A stretch of DNA of 64,000 nt from Channallabes apus (Eukaryota; Chordata; Actinopteri; Siluriformes; Clariidae): the NCBI GenBank assembly GCA_030522415.1, contig CM060112.1, positions 13,430,001-13,494,000 on the forward strand, read 5' to 3'. This document shows, piece after piece, positions 22,057-33,701 of the stretch. Under the pieces are notes generated by a model. It did not search any database. It was not told where the DNA came from and saw only the letters and a list, made by a program, of their open reading frames with translations. A program made the position numbers and the translations under genes. Every line of letters begins with the position of its first letter. Position 1 is the first letter of the stretch.

Positions 22057-22287
22057 TCGCATTTAACATCGGAGGGTGTTTTTACACTGTCGCCACGTCA
22101 TTATAATACACTCTACAGGCATGAGAATTCAATATGTTGTAGTCTGGAAGTTCCTGCCACTCACGGTGAAAGAATTTTGGCATTGCGACCTACGGTATTC
22201 TGTTGGGAAGCATTTGTTTGAGAGCTTAGTTCCTGTTTCCCGTTGTCTGTGTCTGACCCAGAGCAGTGTGCGTGCTCCACATGGAAA

Positions 22288-22480
22288 GAACCTATATGAG
22301 GACATATGCGCATATATGAAACCTATATGCAGTATATATGCGCATGTATCCGCACCTATATGAGGACATATGCGCATATATGAAACCTATATGCAGTATA
22401 TATGCATATGTATGATAATATATATGCTGCATATATGCGTATATATGCCACATGTAGGCAACACTGAGGTGCATATATGT
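22288..22480. repeat. ATATGCGCATATATGA tandem repeat
   Basis: The phrase CCTATATGAGGACATATGCG with what follows occurs twice, about 61 bases apart, and shorter ATATGC words continue beyond. Open frames here on both strands are repeat products. Confidence 0.75.
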
Positions 22481-22559
22481 ACATATACAGGCCATATAGG
22501 TCTCCTGTATTGCTTCTTTATATCCACATATAAGCCCTATATGTACATACAAGATATGT

Positions 22560-24120
22560 CTCCTATGGCAGGATCTGGTCATTTTAGCTCATATCTCACT
22601 TTGGCAACTGTCATACATGATGCCTAGCTCATATTTTCTATTATCAAGGCAATAACTAAGAACTAACAAAAAAAAAAGCAAAAAACTAATCCTAATTGGC
22701 CACATACAGTATATGAGGATATATGCACATATATGAAACCTCAGTCTCCGTGAAAATCTTTTTGAAACACGTCACTAAAATTAACTGAAATGAGAAATAT
22801 ATCTATAGAAAGCTTAAAGTGTCTACTTTTAAATGATGCAAGTCACATTGAAAACAAATATTCTCAGTTTAAGGAGTCCAAGGAGAGGCACAGAATTTGT
22901 GTCGCACTTATATGCTAATGACCCGAGGCAGGACACGCCCACACGCCAATCACACGGAAATCAGTCCGGGTAATTTACATACTAGACCACGCCCCCGGAC
23001 ACCGGCATGAAAAACGAACACAGAGAGACAGGCTTGAAAATACTCCGATTCGATTATGTTTTTTTTTTTTTTTTTATCTTGCACTGTTTTACTCTGAATG
23101 TCCGTCTTTTTTCAGTTTTTATTTTGTACTGTTCCTGTTGCAGTTTTACCCTGCATGTATCTTTATCATTAATCTGCATTTATACATAAAATCCTATTAA
23201 CTATTGGGAAGCTAAACATAAGAATCAGTATGAAACATCAAAAGTTTCTAAAAGTTGCCAATAAATTAATATTGTGATGTGAAATAATTTTTCAGATTGA
23301 AGTTATAAAGGGCTCTGGGGTGTTTTGCCAGGCAGAAGCGTGGAGAGCAGCCCGCCTTGCCACCTCTGCTACTGCCATGGTACGGAATCTGCTGCTGGGC
23401 ACCTTCGACTTGGAGACTTGACCAAATTAAAAAGGTAGCCATTATTGGTGAGTAAATGCATAATGCGTTGAGAAGGGAAAACAAAACATTTAAGACTTTA
23501 TAAGTTCACCACTTTAACCATAGCCTACTTGTATCAATGTTTATTAGCCATCAATGGAGACTGCATAAGGTAGGGCGCCCATTATTGTTACTGTATCTGC
23601 TTGGGACCTATAATCCTAATTCATCGCTTGCTCACTTCTTAATCCTACCTTTCCTCTTCTAAAGCCACATTATATTGCGCTGTAAGGTGTGTAGTCCTCT
23701 ATTTTGTAGAACATATAGTGTTGCAAATAACCTCGTGGCACTAATTGTTGTTGTCTGAAGTTTTAATAAATAATCATAATGCTGTCAAAAATAATGTCAT
23801 AAATAGATTTTCTTTGTCAATTAACTTCTGTTAACTAAATAAAAATTTAAATGTAAATTTTTAAAGTTTAATGGAATGGCTGTGTGAAAGATGCTGAAGC
23901 TGACGTGCCACTGGTCTTTTATATTAATGTTGTTCGGAAGCCTGTGTAATGATGTAGTTTCGACATCTATCGACTGAACAGCGTTCTTTCGACTTGTTTT
24001 CATGTTATTGTTGTTCAGCAATGGCATGGACGTGATGTTTTGGCAAAAGAAGGGCGGGATGGTGGTTGATGGTGGCTGAAAGCGGTGACTGAGTAGATTG
24101 GACGTCACAGCAGCTCGTGA
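22560..24120. other. No gene recognised
   Basis: Includes a poly-T run near 23060-23076 and a GC-richer patch at 23310-23420 whose short frames show no known motif. Nothing can be named. Confidence 0.4.
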
Positions 24121-24124
24121 AAAG

Positions 24125-24300
24125 GCTTCATTGTGCAGTGTAGAGACCTGCACAGTGTAGAGGACCCAGTGCACGGAGTGCGGCGCGGGACAAATTTTTT
24201 GATTGGTGAACGCGGGTGCGGGCGGGAAGGTCCTCATGTATGTGCGGGATGCGGGAGAATAACATTAATCGCGGGACTCCCGCAAAATGGAATTATCTTA
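24125..24300. repeat. GC-rich repeat piece with GCGGGTGCGGGCGGG
   Basis: A compact GC-rich segment with GTAGAGACCTGCAC on its left and GCGGGACTCCCGC on its right, unlike the AT-rich flanks. It looks like a degenerate end of a fish hAT-type repeat; the class is a guess. Confidence 0.35.
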
Positions 24301-24491
24301 AAATTTATTTATTTTTAAACAAATACTGTATTATTTATCTACTCAGTAGCGGTTCTATACTCAATTGCTCCACCCCCCCTCCCCAAAAGTCATCACAATG
24401 GTGATCCGATGACTTTGAAAATCATGCAGTGTGAGTTTGAGGAGAAGGTAAAAAGCAATACAAAACAAATAATGTACAGTTTATGTTGTCA

Positions 24492-25901
24492 TTACTTTGC
24501 TCTCAAACTAAATGGGCTTGAGGCAAGACGGCGTAGCTGGGATACGTGGAACGTGGGGTTTATTCTTCGCATGGTTGAGGGGAGTAAGAGTTTGACAGCG
24601 CATGGATTGACGATCTTGGTAATCGTGAATGGGCCTACATATCGGGGAGAGAGTTTACGAGAAATGGTCTTTAGTGGGATATCTTTGGTGGCGAGCATGA
24701 CTCTCTGACCCACCCTGTACTTTGGGGCTTGAGAACGTCTCCGATCCGCTTGTTTCTTGTAGGCCCTGCTGGATCGTAGTAATGTTCTTCTAGCTTGTAG
24801 CCAGGTCTTTTTGCATCGTCGGATGAAATGCTGTGCTGATGGTACATTTACTTCCTCCTCCAGGGAAGGGAACAAAGGTGGTTGGTAGCCCAGGCAGCAT
24901 TGGAAGGGGGACAGGCCAGTGGATGATGAGGTTTGGGAGTTGTGTGCATATTCCACCCAAGGCAGGAACCTGCTCCAGGAAGTGACGTCCCGGGAGGTCA
25001 TGCACCTAAGGGCGACCTCGAGAGCCTGGTTCTTCCTTTCAGTTTGCCCATTGGATTGAGGGTGAAATCCTGAAGATAGACTAGGGGTAGCTCCGATGAG
25101 CTTACAGAATGCCTTCCAGAATTGAGAGGTGAACTGCGGGCCACGATCGGAGACGATATCTTTGGGCAGGCCGTGGAGCTTAAAAACGTGGAGGATCATG
25201 AGTTCTGCAGTCTCCTTGGCGGACGGGAGTTTTGGGATGGGAATAAAGTGGGCTGCCTTGGAGAACCGATCCACTACGGTCATGATACAGGTGTGGCCAT
25301 CAGAGGTGGGTAATCCTGTCACAAAATCAAGTGCGATATCGGACCATGGACGGTGCGGGATTGGTAAAGGTCTGAGGAGGCCTGCTGGGGCGGTGTTGAG
25401 GTGTTTATATCGCTGACAAATGTCACAAGCTGCCACAAAGCCAGGGACGTCCTCCTTTATAGTTGGCCACCAAAAACGCTGCTGGGCTTGGGACAGGGTT
25501 CGGGCAGAGCCCGGATGGCAAGAGAGTTTGGAGCAATGTGCCCATTCCAGGACCTGGGAGCGTAGAGTGAGTGGGACGAATAGCCGATTGGGGGGTCCAT
25601 TACTGGGGCCTGGTTCACGGGACAAGGCCTGCTTCACCCGAGTCTCTATATCTAGCTCAGCCACTGTGAGTAGGCAAGGCGAAGGGAGGATGGTGTTGCT
25701 GATGGTGGAGTCTTGGGTGGGGGTGAACTGCCTGGAGAGAGCATCTGGTTTGGTGTTCTTGGATCCTGGACGGTAGGAGAGGATGAAGTTGAACCTGGTG
25801 AAAAAGAGTGACCAACGGGCCTGGCGGGAGTTTGGCGCCTCGAAGGTACTCAAGGTTTTTGTGGTCAGTCCAGACCAGGAATGGGATCTCCGTTCCTTCA
25901 A
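24492..25901 (-). pseudogene. Gypsy integrase region
   Basis: About 460 codons in one frame. True coding begins near 25832 with the RNase H-to-integrase linker ([27 protein letters not shown]). Then a His-His-Cys-Cys zinc-binding domain (WAHCSKLSCHPG ... CDICQRYK), and the catalytic core with Asp in IALDFVTGLP, Asp in VSDRGPQFTSQF and Glu in NGQTERKNQ. A GPY/F-type module (YVGPFTITKI) follows. The protein ends shortly after VSQLRRL; many fish relatives carry a chromodomain next, which is not present here. Confidence 0.88.
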
Positions 25902-27040
25902 GCCAGTGTCTCCACTCCTCCAGGGCTAGTTTTATGGCCAGGAGCTCGCGATCTCCGATGCCATAATTTCCTTCGGTGGGGGTTAATCGGTGTGAGAAGA
26001 AAGAGCAGGGGTGCAGCTTGTTGTCATGGGCGGATCTCTGGGAGAGAATGCCTCCTACTCCCGTGCTGGAGGCGTCGACCTCCACAATTAACTGCCGTGA
26101 CGGGTCCGGGATGGTGAGGATAGGAGCGGATGTGAATAGCTTCTTAAGTTTGGTGAAGGCTCCCTCAGATTCCTGGTTCCAACGAAAACGGACCTTGGGA
26201 GAGGTTAGGGCTGTTAGGGGGGCAGCGATAGAACTGTAGCTGTGGATGAAACGGCGATAGAAATTTGAGAATCCCAGGAATCTCTGGAGTTCCTGTCGTG
26301 AGGTGGGTGTGGGCCAGTTCGTGACGGCTTGAAGCTTGGCGGGTTCCATCTGGATTCCTGAAGGTCCGATGCCAAATCCAAGAAATGTGGTGGAAGTGGT
26401 GTGGAATTCGCACTTCTCTGGTTTTGCAAATAATTTGTTCTCTAGGAGCCTCTGTAGCACCTGTTGGACATGCTGTTGATGCTCCTCCAGGTCCCGGGAA
26501 AAGATCAGGATGTCATCCAGGTAGACAAACACAGATAAGTTGAGAAAGTCTCTGAGTATATCGTTAATGAAGGCCTGGAAGACTGCGGGGGCATTAGTGA
26601 GGCCAAACGGAACCACAAGGTATTCGTAATGCCCTGTAGGGGTATTGAAGGCCGTTTTCCACTCGTCACCTTCTCGGATGCGGACAAGGTGGTAAGCATT
26701 GCGTAAGTCGAGCTTGGTGAAAATCTTGGCTCCTTGGAGAAGCTCAAAGGCGGTGGCCATTAGTGGGAGGGGGTACCGGTTCTTCACAGTGATCTCATTC
26801 AAACCCCTGTAATCTATGCAGGGACGAAGGGAACCATCTTTCTTGCCCACGAAGAAGAACCCGGCCCCCGCTGGAGAGGAAGAAGGACGAATGATCCCCG
26901 CCGCGAGGGATTCGGTGATGTAATGGTCCATGGCTTGGCGTTCCTTGGGTGACAATGAGTATAGACGGCCCTTGGGGGGAGAGGTGCCTGGGAGCAGATC
27001 AATAGCGCAGTCGTATGGCCGATGGGGGGGGAAGAGAAAT
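25832..27040 (-). pseudogene. Gypsy reverse transcriptase and RNase H
   Basis: In order: [14 protein letters not shown], the [17 protein letters not shown] fingers block, [15 protein letters not shown] (first catalytic Asp), [12 protein letters not shown] and [12 protein letters not shown] (the YLDD catalytic pair). RNase H follows with [15 protein letters not shown] (Asp), the Glu of [12 protein letters not shown] and [11 protein letters not shown] (Asp). All catalytic residues are visible. The frame joins the gag-protease frame only across a break at 27024-27031, and the integrase frame across a second break near 25832. Confidence 0.88.
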
Positions 27041-28264
27041 GGCGCGCGATTTGCTGAACACAGCCTTGAGGTCGTGATACTCAGGTGGAACATGGGTGAG
27101 TTCCAGTGATTCATCCGCCTGGGCGGGGTCGGGGCATGACATAAGGGCAGCGCGTAGGCAGGTCGTGGAACATGATGGGCTCCATGCTGAGATCGAGTTT
27201 CCGGCCCAGTCAATCTGTGGGTTATGTCGGATCAACCAGGGGAGGCCCAAAACGACCGTGGCATGAGATCCCTCCATGATAGATAGCGAGGTCTGCTCAG
27301 AATGGTTACCTGAGACCCTTAGACCGAGAAGAGGGGTCCTGTGGGTGATAGAAGGAAGTGGACTCCCATCGAGGGCCTGAACCTTGAGGTGAGTCTCTAA
27401 AGGCAGAGCAGGGATTCCCAGGGCCTTGGCTGAGGCGGCATTGATTAGGTTACGGTCTGAACCGGAGTCGATCAGTGCCTGCACCAGGTGGGTTCGTTGT
27501 TCGTGGATGAGGAAGATGGGAAGCAGTCGGCGTTGGTCTGGAGGTTTCTTTGGAGAAGTGCCCTCCAGTGCTCCCAGCTGAACCTGAGGACTCCTCCTCC
27601 TTACTGCACAGTTCTTAAGTAGATGGTTCAATTTTCCACAGTAGAAGCAGGCTCCCTCCACTCGACGACGTCGTCGATCCTCTGGTGAAATGCGGGTTCT
27701 GCCCAGTTGTATGGGTTCATCCTGAGGGTGGGGTCGCTGGAAGGCTCTAGGTGGTGCAATCCTGGCCACTTTCCGAAGGCGGAGATGTGAATCCACTCGG
27801 CTGGCCAGATCCATGAGATCTTGGAGTGATGACGGTAGTTCACGAGAGATTAGCTCATCCTGAAGTGCTTCTGTCAGTCCTTCAAAGAACACATCACTCA
27901 AAGCACGATTATTCCACCCGCTGGAGAGAGCTAGGGTCTGGAATTCTATGGCGTAATCATAGGCCGAACGCGAGCCTTGTTGGAGCTTTAACAGTTTGTG
28001 ACCAGCATCCCTTCCGTGACATGACCGATCAAACACCCTCTTCATCTCCTCAGCGAAGTCCTCGTAGTTGGAGCAGCAGGGGTCGCGAGAGTCCCAAAGA
28101 GAAGTGCTCCATTCTTGAGCCCGTCCTGAGAGCAGCGTTATCACATATGCCACCTTGGAGCGTTCGGTGGAGAATGTGGAGGGTTGGAGCTCAAATATCA
28201 GCGTTAACTGAGAGAGAAATGAGCGACATGTACCAGGGTCACCCTCATAGGTCGGGGGGGGCAG
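26999..28264 (-). pseudogene. Gypsy gag (main part) and protease
   Basis: The capsid-like part runs from a YEGDPGTCRSFLSQ block near 28245 through VAYVITLLSGRAQEW and FVEGL-like (FFEGLTEAL) helices. A nucleocapsid zinc knuckle follows (C-x2-C-x4-H-x4-C in CFYCGKLNHLLKNC, about 27650). The aspartic protease active site is LIDSGSDRNLI (about 27460), with a downstream VVLGLPWL flap/helix block. The frame ends in a TGA at 26999 after passing the G8 run at 27024-27031, where the pol frame takes over. Confidence 0.85.
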
Positions 28265-28451
28265 GGAGGCGTGGTTCGCGTTGCATGATGGAGTCCTCAT
28301 GTCGCGTTGGAGAGAGCTGGAGTCCTTGGAGCTGGGTCGTGACGTCAGCAAGGGTTTGCTTGGTTTTGAGCAGCCCCTGGTGGTGAGCTCCAAGAAGAGC
28401 ACCCTGATGCTCCAGTGCTGCTTTCATGCAGTCGACATCTACTGGATTCAT
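28254..28451 (-). pseudogene. Gypsy gag N-terminal piece
   Basis: Starts with an ATG at 28451-28449, 20 bases inside the LTR boundary, reading MNPVDVDCMKAALEHQG. It is a helical, glutamine/leucine-rich N-terminus (LLKTKQTLADVTTQLQGLQ). The frame leaves the rest of gag at the G8 run 28254-28261 (C8 on the coding strand). Confidence 0.8.
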
Positions 28452-28470
28452 ATCGCTGGCTGGATTATTC

Positions 28471-28969
28471 TGTCACGAAGCGGAACGGAACGAGGTGAAT
28501 CCAAGTGCAGATGACGTGCCGCAATGTCAGGCAAGAGCGTGGTCGGAATGCGGAAGTCCATGCCGGGCGATCAGTCAGCGTAGCGTCTAAGCCAAATCGT
28601 AAAGCGGGAGCCGTGGTCAAAAGAGGAAGCGTTAATTCAAAACCGGGAGATCAAAGGGCGAGGCAAACAAATCCGAGACGAGAAACCGAAAGCGAAAAAC
28701 GAGAAACAAAGTGAACTTGGCAACGTGAGATCAAGGGAAAATAAACGCGAGAAGATCGGGGCATGAAAACACAAGATAATCCAGCGATTTGAGCAGCGCA
28801 GTGTGCGTGCTTAAATCACTGGAGAAATCAGCGTAGGGAATGGGAAACAGGTGAGCAGACGGGCGGAAACGGGGCCGTGAGAGCGCACGTGACGGCTAGA
28901 CAACAACATGAGCGCGTGGGGAAGTGACAGCGTGGGAAAAAGACGGCCGACAGACCGTGACTCGTGACA
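28471..28969 (-). mobile_element. Gypsy long terminal repeat
   Basis: 499 bases bounded by TGTCACGA and TCGTGACA, a perfect 8-bp terminal inverted repeat with the canonical TG...CA ends. It lies directly next to the gag start and is the 5' LTR on the minus strand. The second LTR is missing, so length and limits rest on the terminal repeats only. The primer-binding site after the LTR (GAATAATCCAGCCAG) was not matched to a tRNA. Confidence 0.75.
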
Positions 28970-29456
28970 GCTTCCATCTGCTGAAAAGTTTTCAGCACGA
29001 CCTGGCACCTGCTCACAGTGCCAAAACCACTGGTAAATGGTTTACTGACCATGGTATTACTGTGCTCAATTGGCCTGCCAACTCTCCTGACCTGAACCCC
29101 ATAGAGAATCTGTGGGATATTGTGAAGAGAAAGTTGAGAGACACAAGAATCTGCAAAAGGATTCCCGACCAAGTATTGAGTGCAGAACTGAGCATAATTA
29201 TTTGAAGGTTGACTTTTTTTGTATTAAAAACACTTTTCTTTTATTGGTCGGATGAAATATGCTAATTATTTGAGATAGGGATTTTGGGTTTTCATGAGCT
29301 GTATGCCACAATCATCAATATTAAAACAATAAAAGGCTTGAACTACTTCAGTTTGTGTGTAATGAATCTAAAATATATGAAAGTCTAATGTTTATCAGTA
29401 CATTGCAGAAAATAATGAACTTCATCACAATATGCTAATTTTCTGAGAAGGACCTG
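28970..29456 (+). mobile_element. Tc1 family C, 3' half
   Basis: Right half of a Tc1 element ending GAAGGACCTG followed by TA. The right inverted repeat (AGTCTAATGTTTATCAGTAC and neighbours) matches the element at 48319-49151. The left half is missing: the Gypsy LTR begins exactly where the transposase sequence breaks off. Confidence 0.85.
28972..29205 (+). pseudogene. Tc1 family C transposase, C-terminal fragment
   Basis: About 75 codons of a DDE transposase: FQHDLAPAHSAK (second catalytic Asp) and [12 protein letters not shown] (catalytic Glu), 34 residues apart, then KRKLRDTRI. The DNA-binding domain and first catalytic Asp are absent, cut off by the LTR at 28969. Non-functional. Confidence 0.85.
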
Positions 29457-29487
<31 letters not shown>

Positions 29488-29737
29488 TGTGTATGTGTGT
29501 GTATGTGAATATAGTTTAAAAAGTACACTGACATTCAGTTGTTAAGAATGACCTCAATTTAAAATTCTCTTAAATTAATTCAACTTAATAAGGAGAATAA
29601 TAGACTTCTAGATTACTATGATATTATTTTTAATTGAAGTGTCTCTTGCTACATCCTTTTCACGGTTTATACATTATTCCTCTCGCGTATTTTATTCTGT
29701 TTTTGTTGTCTCAATAAAAAAATGGTCTATGTATATA
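29457..29737. other. AT-rich spacer with TA microsatellite
   Basis: TA repeat at 29457-29482, then AT-rich sequence without a supported gene. Confidence 0.6.
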
Positions 29738-31359
29738 CAGTGGTGTGAAAAACTATTTGCCCCCCTCCTGATTTCTTATTCTTTTGCATGTTTGTCACAC
29801 AAAATGTTTCTGATCATCAAACACATTTAACTATTAGTCAAAGATAACACAAGTAAACACAAACTGCAGTTTTTAAATGAGGGGTTTTGTTATTTAGGGA
29901 GAACAAAAATCCAAACCTACATGGCCCTGTGTGAAAAAGTAATTGCCCCCTGAACCTAATAACTGGTTGGGCCACCCTTAGCAGCAATAACTGCAATCAA
30001 GCGTTTGCGATAACTTGCAATGAGTCTTTTACAGCGCTCTGGAGGAATTTTGGCCCACTCATCTTTGCAGAATTGTTGTAATTCAGCTTTATTTGAGGGT
30101 TTTCTAGCATGAACCGCCTTTTTAAGGTCATGTCACAACATCTCAATAGGATTCAGGTCAGGACTTTGACTAGGCCACTCCAAAGTCTTCATTTTGTTTT
30201 TCTTCAGCCATTCAGAGGTGGATTTGCTGGTGTGTTTTGGGTCATTGTCCTGCTGCAGCACCCAAGATCGCTTCAGCTTGAGTTGACAAACAGATGGCCG
30301 GACATTCTCCTTCAGGATTTTTTGGTAGACAGTAGAATTCATGGTTCCATCTATCACAGCAAGCCTTCCAGGTCCTGAAGCAGCAAAACAACCCCAGACC
30401 ATCACACTACCACCACCGTATTTTACTGTTGGTATGATGTTCTTTTTCTGAAATGCTGTGTTACTTTTACGCCAGATGTAACGGGACACGCACCTTCCAA
30501 AAAGTTCAACTTTTGTCTCGTCGGTCCACAAGGTATTTTCCCAAAAGTCTTGGCAATCATTGAGATGTTTTTTTAGCAAAATTGAGACGAGCCTTAATGT
30601 TCTTTTTGCTTAAAAGTGGTTTGTGCCTTGGAAATCTGCCATGCAGGCCGTTTTTGCCCAGTCTCTTTCTTATGGTGGAGTCGTGAACACTGACCTTAAT
30701 TGAGGCAAGTGAGGCCTGCAGTTCTTTAGATGTTGTCCTGGGGTCTTTTGTGGCCTCTCGGATGAGTTGTCTCTGCGCTCTTGGGGTAATTTTGGTCGGC
30801 CGGCCACTCCTGGGAAGGTTCACCACTGTTCCATGTTTTTGCCATTTGTGGATAATGGCTCTCACTGTGGTTCGCTGGAGTCCCAAAGCTTTAGAAATGG
30901 CTTTATAACCTTTACCAGACTGATAGATCTCAATTACTTTTGTTCTCATTTGTTCCTGAATTTCTTTGGATCTTGGCATGATGTCTAGCTTTTTGAGGTG
31001 CTTTTGGTCTACTTCTCTGTGTCAGGTAGCTCCTATTTAAGTGATTTCTTGATTGAAACAGGTGTGGCAGTAATCAGGCCTGGGGGTGACTACAGAAATT
31101 GAACTCAGGTGTGATAAACCACAGTTAAGTTATTTTTTAACAACAGGGGCAATCACTTTTTCACACAGGGCCATGTAGATTTGGAGTTTTTTTTCTCCCT
31201 TAATAACGTAAACCTTCATTTAAAAACTGCATTTTGTGTTCAATTATGTTATCTTTGACTACTAGTTAATGGTTTTTGATGAGCAGAAACATTTAAGTGT
31301 GACAAACATGCAAAAGAATAAGAAATCAGGAAGGGGGCAAATAGTTTTTCACACCACTG
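29738..31359 (-). mobile_element. Tc1 family A, copy 2
   Basis: A 1622-bp element with the same termini as the copy at 18591-20202, in inverted orientation, TA on both sides (29736-29737 and 31360-31361). Both inverted repeats are present. Confidence 0.93.
29956..30979 (-). pseudogene. Tc1 family A transposase, copy 2 (frameshift and stop)
   Basis: ATG at 30979-30977. Keeps the three residues lost in copy 1 (EIYQSGK). A one-base insertion in an A-run (a T7 on the plus strand near 30568-30574; A6 at the same place in copy 3) shifts the frame just before the first catalytic Asp. A TGG-to-TGA change at 30133-30135 then stops translation right after the catalytic Glu (NPIEML). All DDE residues are still encoded, in two frames. 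Inactive. Confidence 0.9.
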
Positions 31360-31375
31360 TATATATATATATACA

Positions 31376-31377
31376 GT

Positions 31378-31412
<35 letters not shown>
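31376..31412. repeat. GA microsatellite
   Basis: About 16 GA units beside the end of Tc1 copy 2. Confidence 0.9.
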
Positions 31413-31415
<3 letters not shown>

Positions 31416-32039
31416 ATTTTGTTATACTAGACATTCTCGTAATATGGCGACGTAGGGAGAGAAAAAAAAACGTCGCTACAGGGTTCACTCTGTTTATTTT
31501 GCCCTTTACCCGCAGTTCCCCATGTATAGCATGTAGGATCATGGGATATATCCGGTCCTCCGAAGTGTAAAATGAACGTGAAGAAAATGCACTAGAAGTG
31601 TTTTCCTTGCGTTCGTTGGGATTTGAGCGCCAAGAAAAAGCTGCATGCAAAGTTTTTTCTGACACCGTATAAACACGCAGCCGGACAAACGCACGTCACC
31701 AAAGCCCATGTGAACACTCTCATTAACTCCTATGTGTAGAAAACCCTCGGCGCTTCATCCGCACTCACCGGACACTACAAACGCCCAAATAAAAACCGCT
31801 CGATTTCAACGCCCGATAAGAGGCGTTTAATGTAAATTGCACCCATACCTGGAGGACTTGGTGCGCACGCTTTTTCCTGCAAACGCTTCTGTAACCTCCA
31901 TGTGTGTGTCTGTGTGTATTTGTGCATCTTGTGGTCGCGCTTCTCAGTAACGTGAGCAGCCCAACTAATCAATAACGGCATTCGTTGACCACGAATTTCA
32001 TTATCGATAATTATCGATTTTATCGATTATGTTGCAGCC

Positions 32040-32041
<2 letters not shown>
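31413..32041. repeat. hAT-type MITE region
   Basis: The right end reads CGATTATGTTGCAGCCCTA, the reverse complement of TAGGGCTGCAACATAATCG, a common fish hAT terminus, preceded by repeated ATCGATAATTATCGAT words. The left limit is not certain. No coding sequence. Confidence 0.5.

Positions 32042-32099
<58 letters not shown>
32042..32099. repeat. TA microsatellite
   Basis: About 29 uninterrupted TA units. Confidence 0.95.
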
Positions 32100-32102
<3 letters not shown>

Positions 32103-32433
32103 AAATAAAAGAATTTGTAAGGATGAATGTGAAATAAGTATACATACTGTATGTATATACAATATACACATCTACACACATACATATACATATATATATA
32201 TATCAGGGCATGACATTAACTTTTTTGCTCACTGGCCAATGTGGCTAGTGGATTTCCGGAGTCATTAGCCATTTACTGTAGCCTTTTTACTAGCCACAAT
32301 TTTGTTACCAGAAAATCGCAGTTTTTCCTTCACCATGATACGTTAATATTTGTTATATCTAGATTTACTTATAAATGACAGGATACACTGTATACTACTA
32401 TAGTAGTAGTCAAGTATTCAGTACTGTTAAGAT

Positions 32434-33245
32434 TAGGGATGCTTATATTAACCGTTAACCGAAAGAATGAATTTTGACCGATTATTACTATATAATATAT
32501 TACTATATACTACTGATATATTATCAGTTAAACGGTTTAAAATGTTTTTTTATATATAATTATTATTATTATTATTTTTTTATTACGTGTGCCTAGGCGC
32601 ACTTATTACTCTTCCCCCAGAAATGTCCCCGAAATCCATTTATTATTCTTCCGCCTAAAACTTTGGACCGTTTCTCGCCCCGCAGCTTTGAGACGACCCT
32701 CACATATGTTACACCGTTTCGTGCGGCTCGATCGGGAATGGTATGCTATCACTTTTGGTGGGGGTTTTTTTTTATAAAAACTAGACCGTTTGTGGGTTGA
32801 GGCAGGCCTTCTATTTTTTTTAACCGAAAAAACTTAGTAGCCAATGTATCAAAAAATTTGCCTACCTGAGGCAAGCTTCAAAGGTATTTCAGCGTGTTTT
32901 CGTTTTGTAATCTTAATTTGTTATTTAAGTAAAAAATATTTAGTGCAGGCCTATTTATTTTATTCTTTTTATTTATAGTACTTTGCTTTTCTTTGTTGTC
33001 GGAAACGCTGCAGGTGCGTGAAAATTTGACGATGTGTGAATCCAGATTCTGTTCTTGATATGTTCTGTGTGCTATTGGTCGCACATGTTAAAATAAAAAC
33101 TGAAAAAAAACATGTTGTTGACACTCCTCAGTTCTATTTTCATTTAATTCAAATTAAATATTCTAATCGGATCAGTTAACGGTTAATGTTCGGATAACGA
33201 ATGGCAGTTGTCGGTTGGCAAAATTAATCGAATTGAGCATCCCTA
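32434..33245. mobile_element. hAT MITE with exact target duplication
   Basis: Ends TAGGGATGC and GAGCATCCCTA are inverted. An 8-bp target duplication GTTAAGAT lies at 32426-32433 and 33246-33253. Sub-terminal AACCGTTAACCG and TTAACGGTTAA blocks are also inverted. An internal part (32600-32800) contains TTATTCTTCCGCC-type sequence seen in fish repeats. No ORF. Confidence 0.85.
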
Positions 33246-33665
33246 GTTAAGATAGCTCCCAATATAAAAACATGCAAACATGAACAGTATATACTGTTTA
33301 CTGAACTTAAATTCAAGCCTCTTACGACATGAATTGAAAACTCAGAACATTTTCTGTCTGATTAGTGTGTTATTATGTGTACTATTATCAGGTATTATTA
33401 TTCATTATGTATTATTATATCAGAATTCTGAGTTAGGACAATGGACTCTGGTCTATCTTGTAGTGTTGACTCTTTATAGTGTGAGGTAATTCAATCAATT
33501 GATGAATTTTCTATCATTCAACATGAAATCTAAATAGATTTTAATAGTGATTACTTTTTTTTATATAATCAGTAAATAACCCATGCGAAAGGGCAAAAAT
33601 TCTTATCCTGTTGAGAAGCAATAGCCCTTTAAGGAAATGATGCACACACACCAAACAGGAAGTAA

Positions 33666-33694
33666 AAGCGTGTGTGTGTGTGTGTGTGTGTGTG
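33666..33694. repeat. GT microsatellite
   Basis: About 13 GT units. Confidence 0.85.
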
Positions 33695-33701
33695 AGACTT
33701 A

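Larger units (their letters stand above)
24492..28969 (-). mobile_element. Ty3/Gypsy LTR retrotransposon, 3' end missing
   Basis: On the minus strand: an LTR (28969-28471), gag with a zinc knuckle, protease, RT, RNase H and integrase in Ty3/Gypsy order. Homology stops just after the integrase GPY/F module at 24492, and no 3' LTR is found at the left, so it is a 3'-truncated copy. Three frame breaks are visible (28254-28261, 27024-27031 and near 25832). The element abuts half of a Tc1 family C copy at its LTR side. Confidence 0.9.

Noticed and set aside
22288..22480. Possible CRISPR-like array
   Set aside because: Only two full units exist, with no unique spacers of constant length, and the context is a fish genome.
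25122..28386. Several open frames of 60-190 codons on the plus strand
   Set aside because: They lie opposite the Gypsy gag-pol genes and show no motifs of their own; they are antisense shadows.
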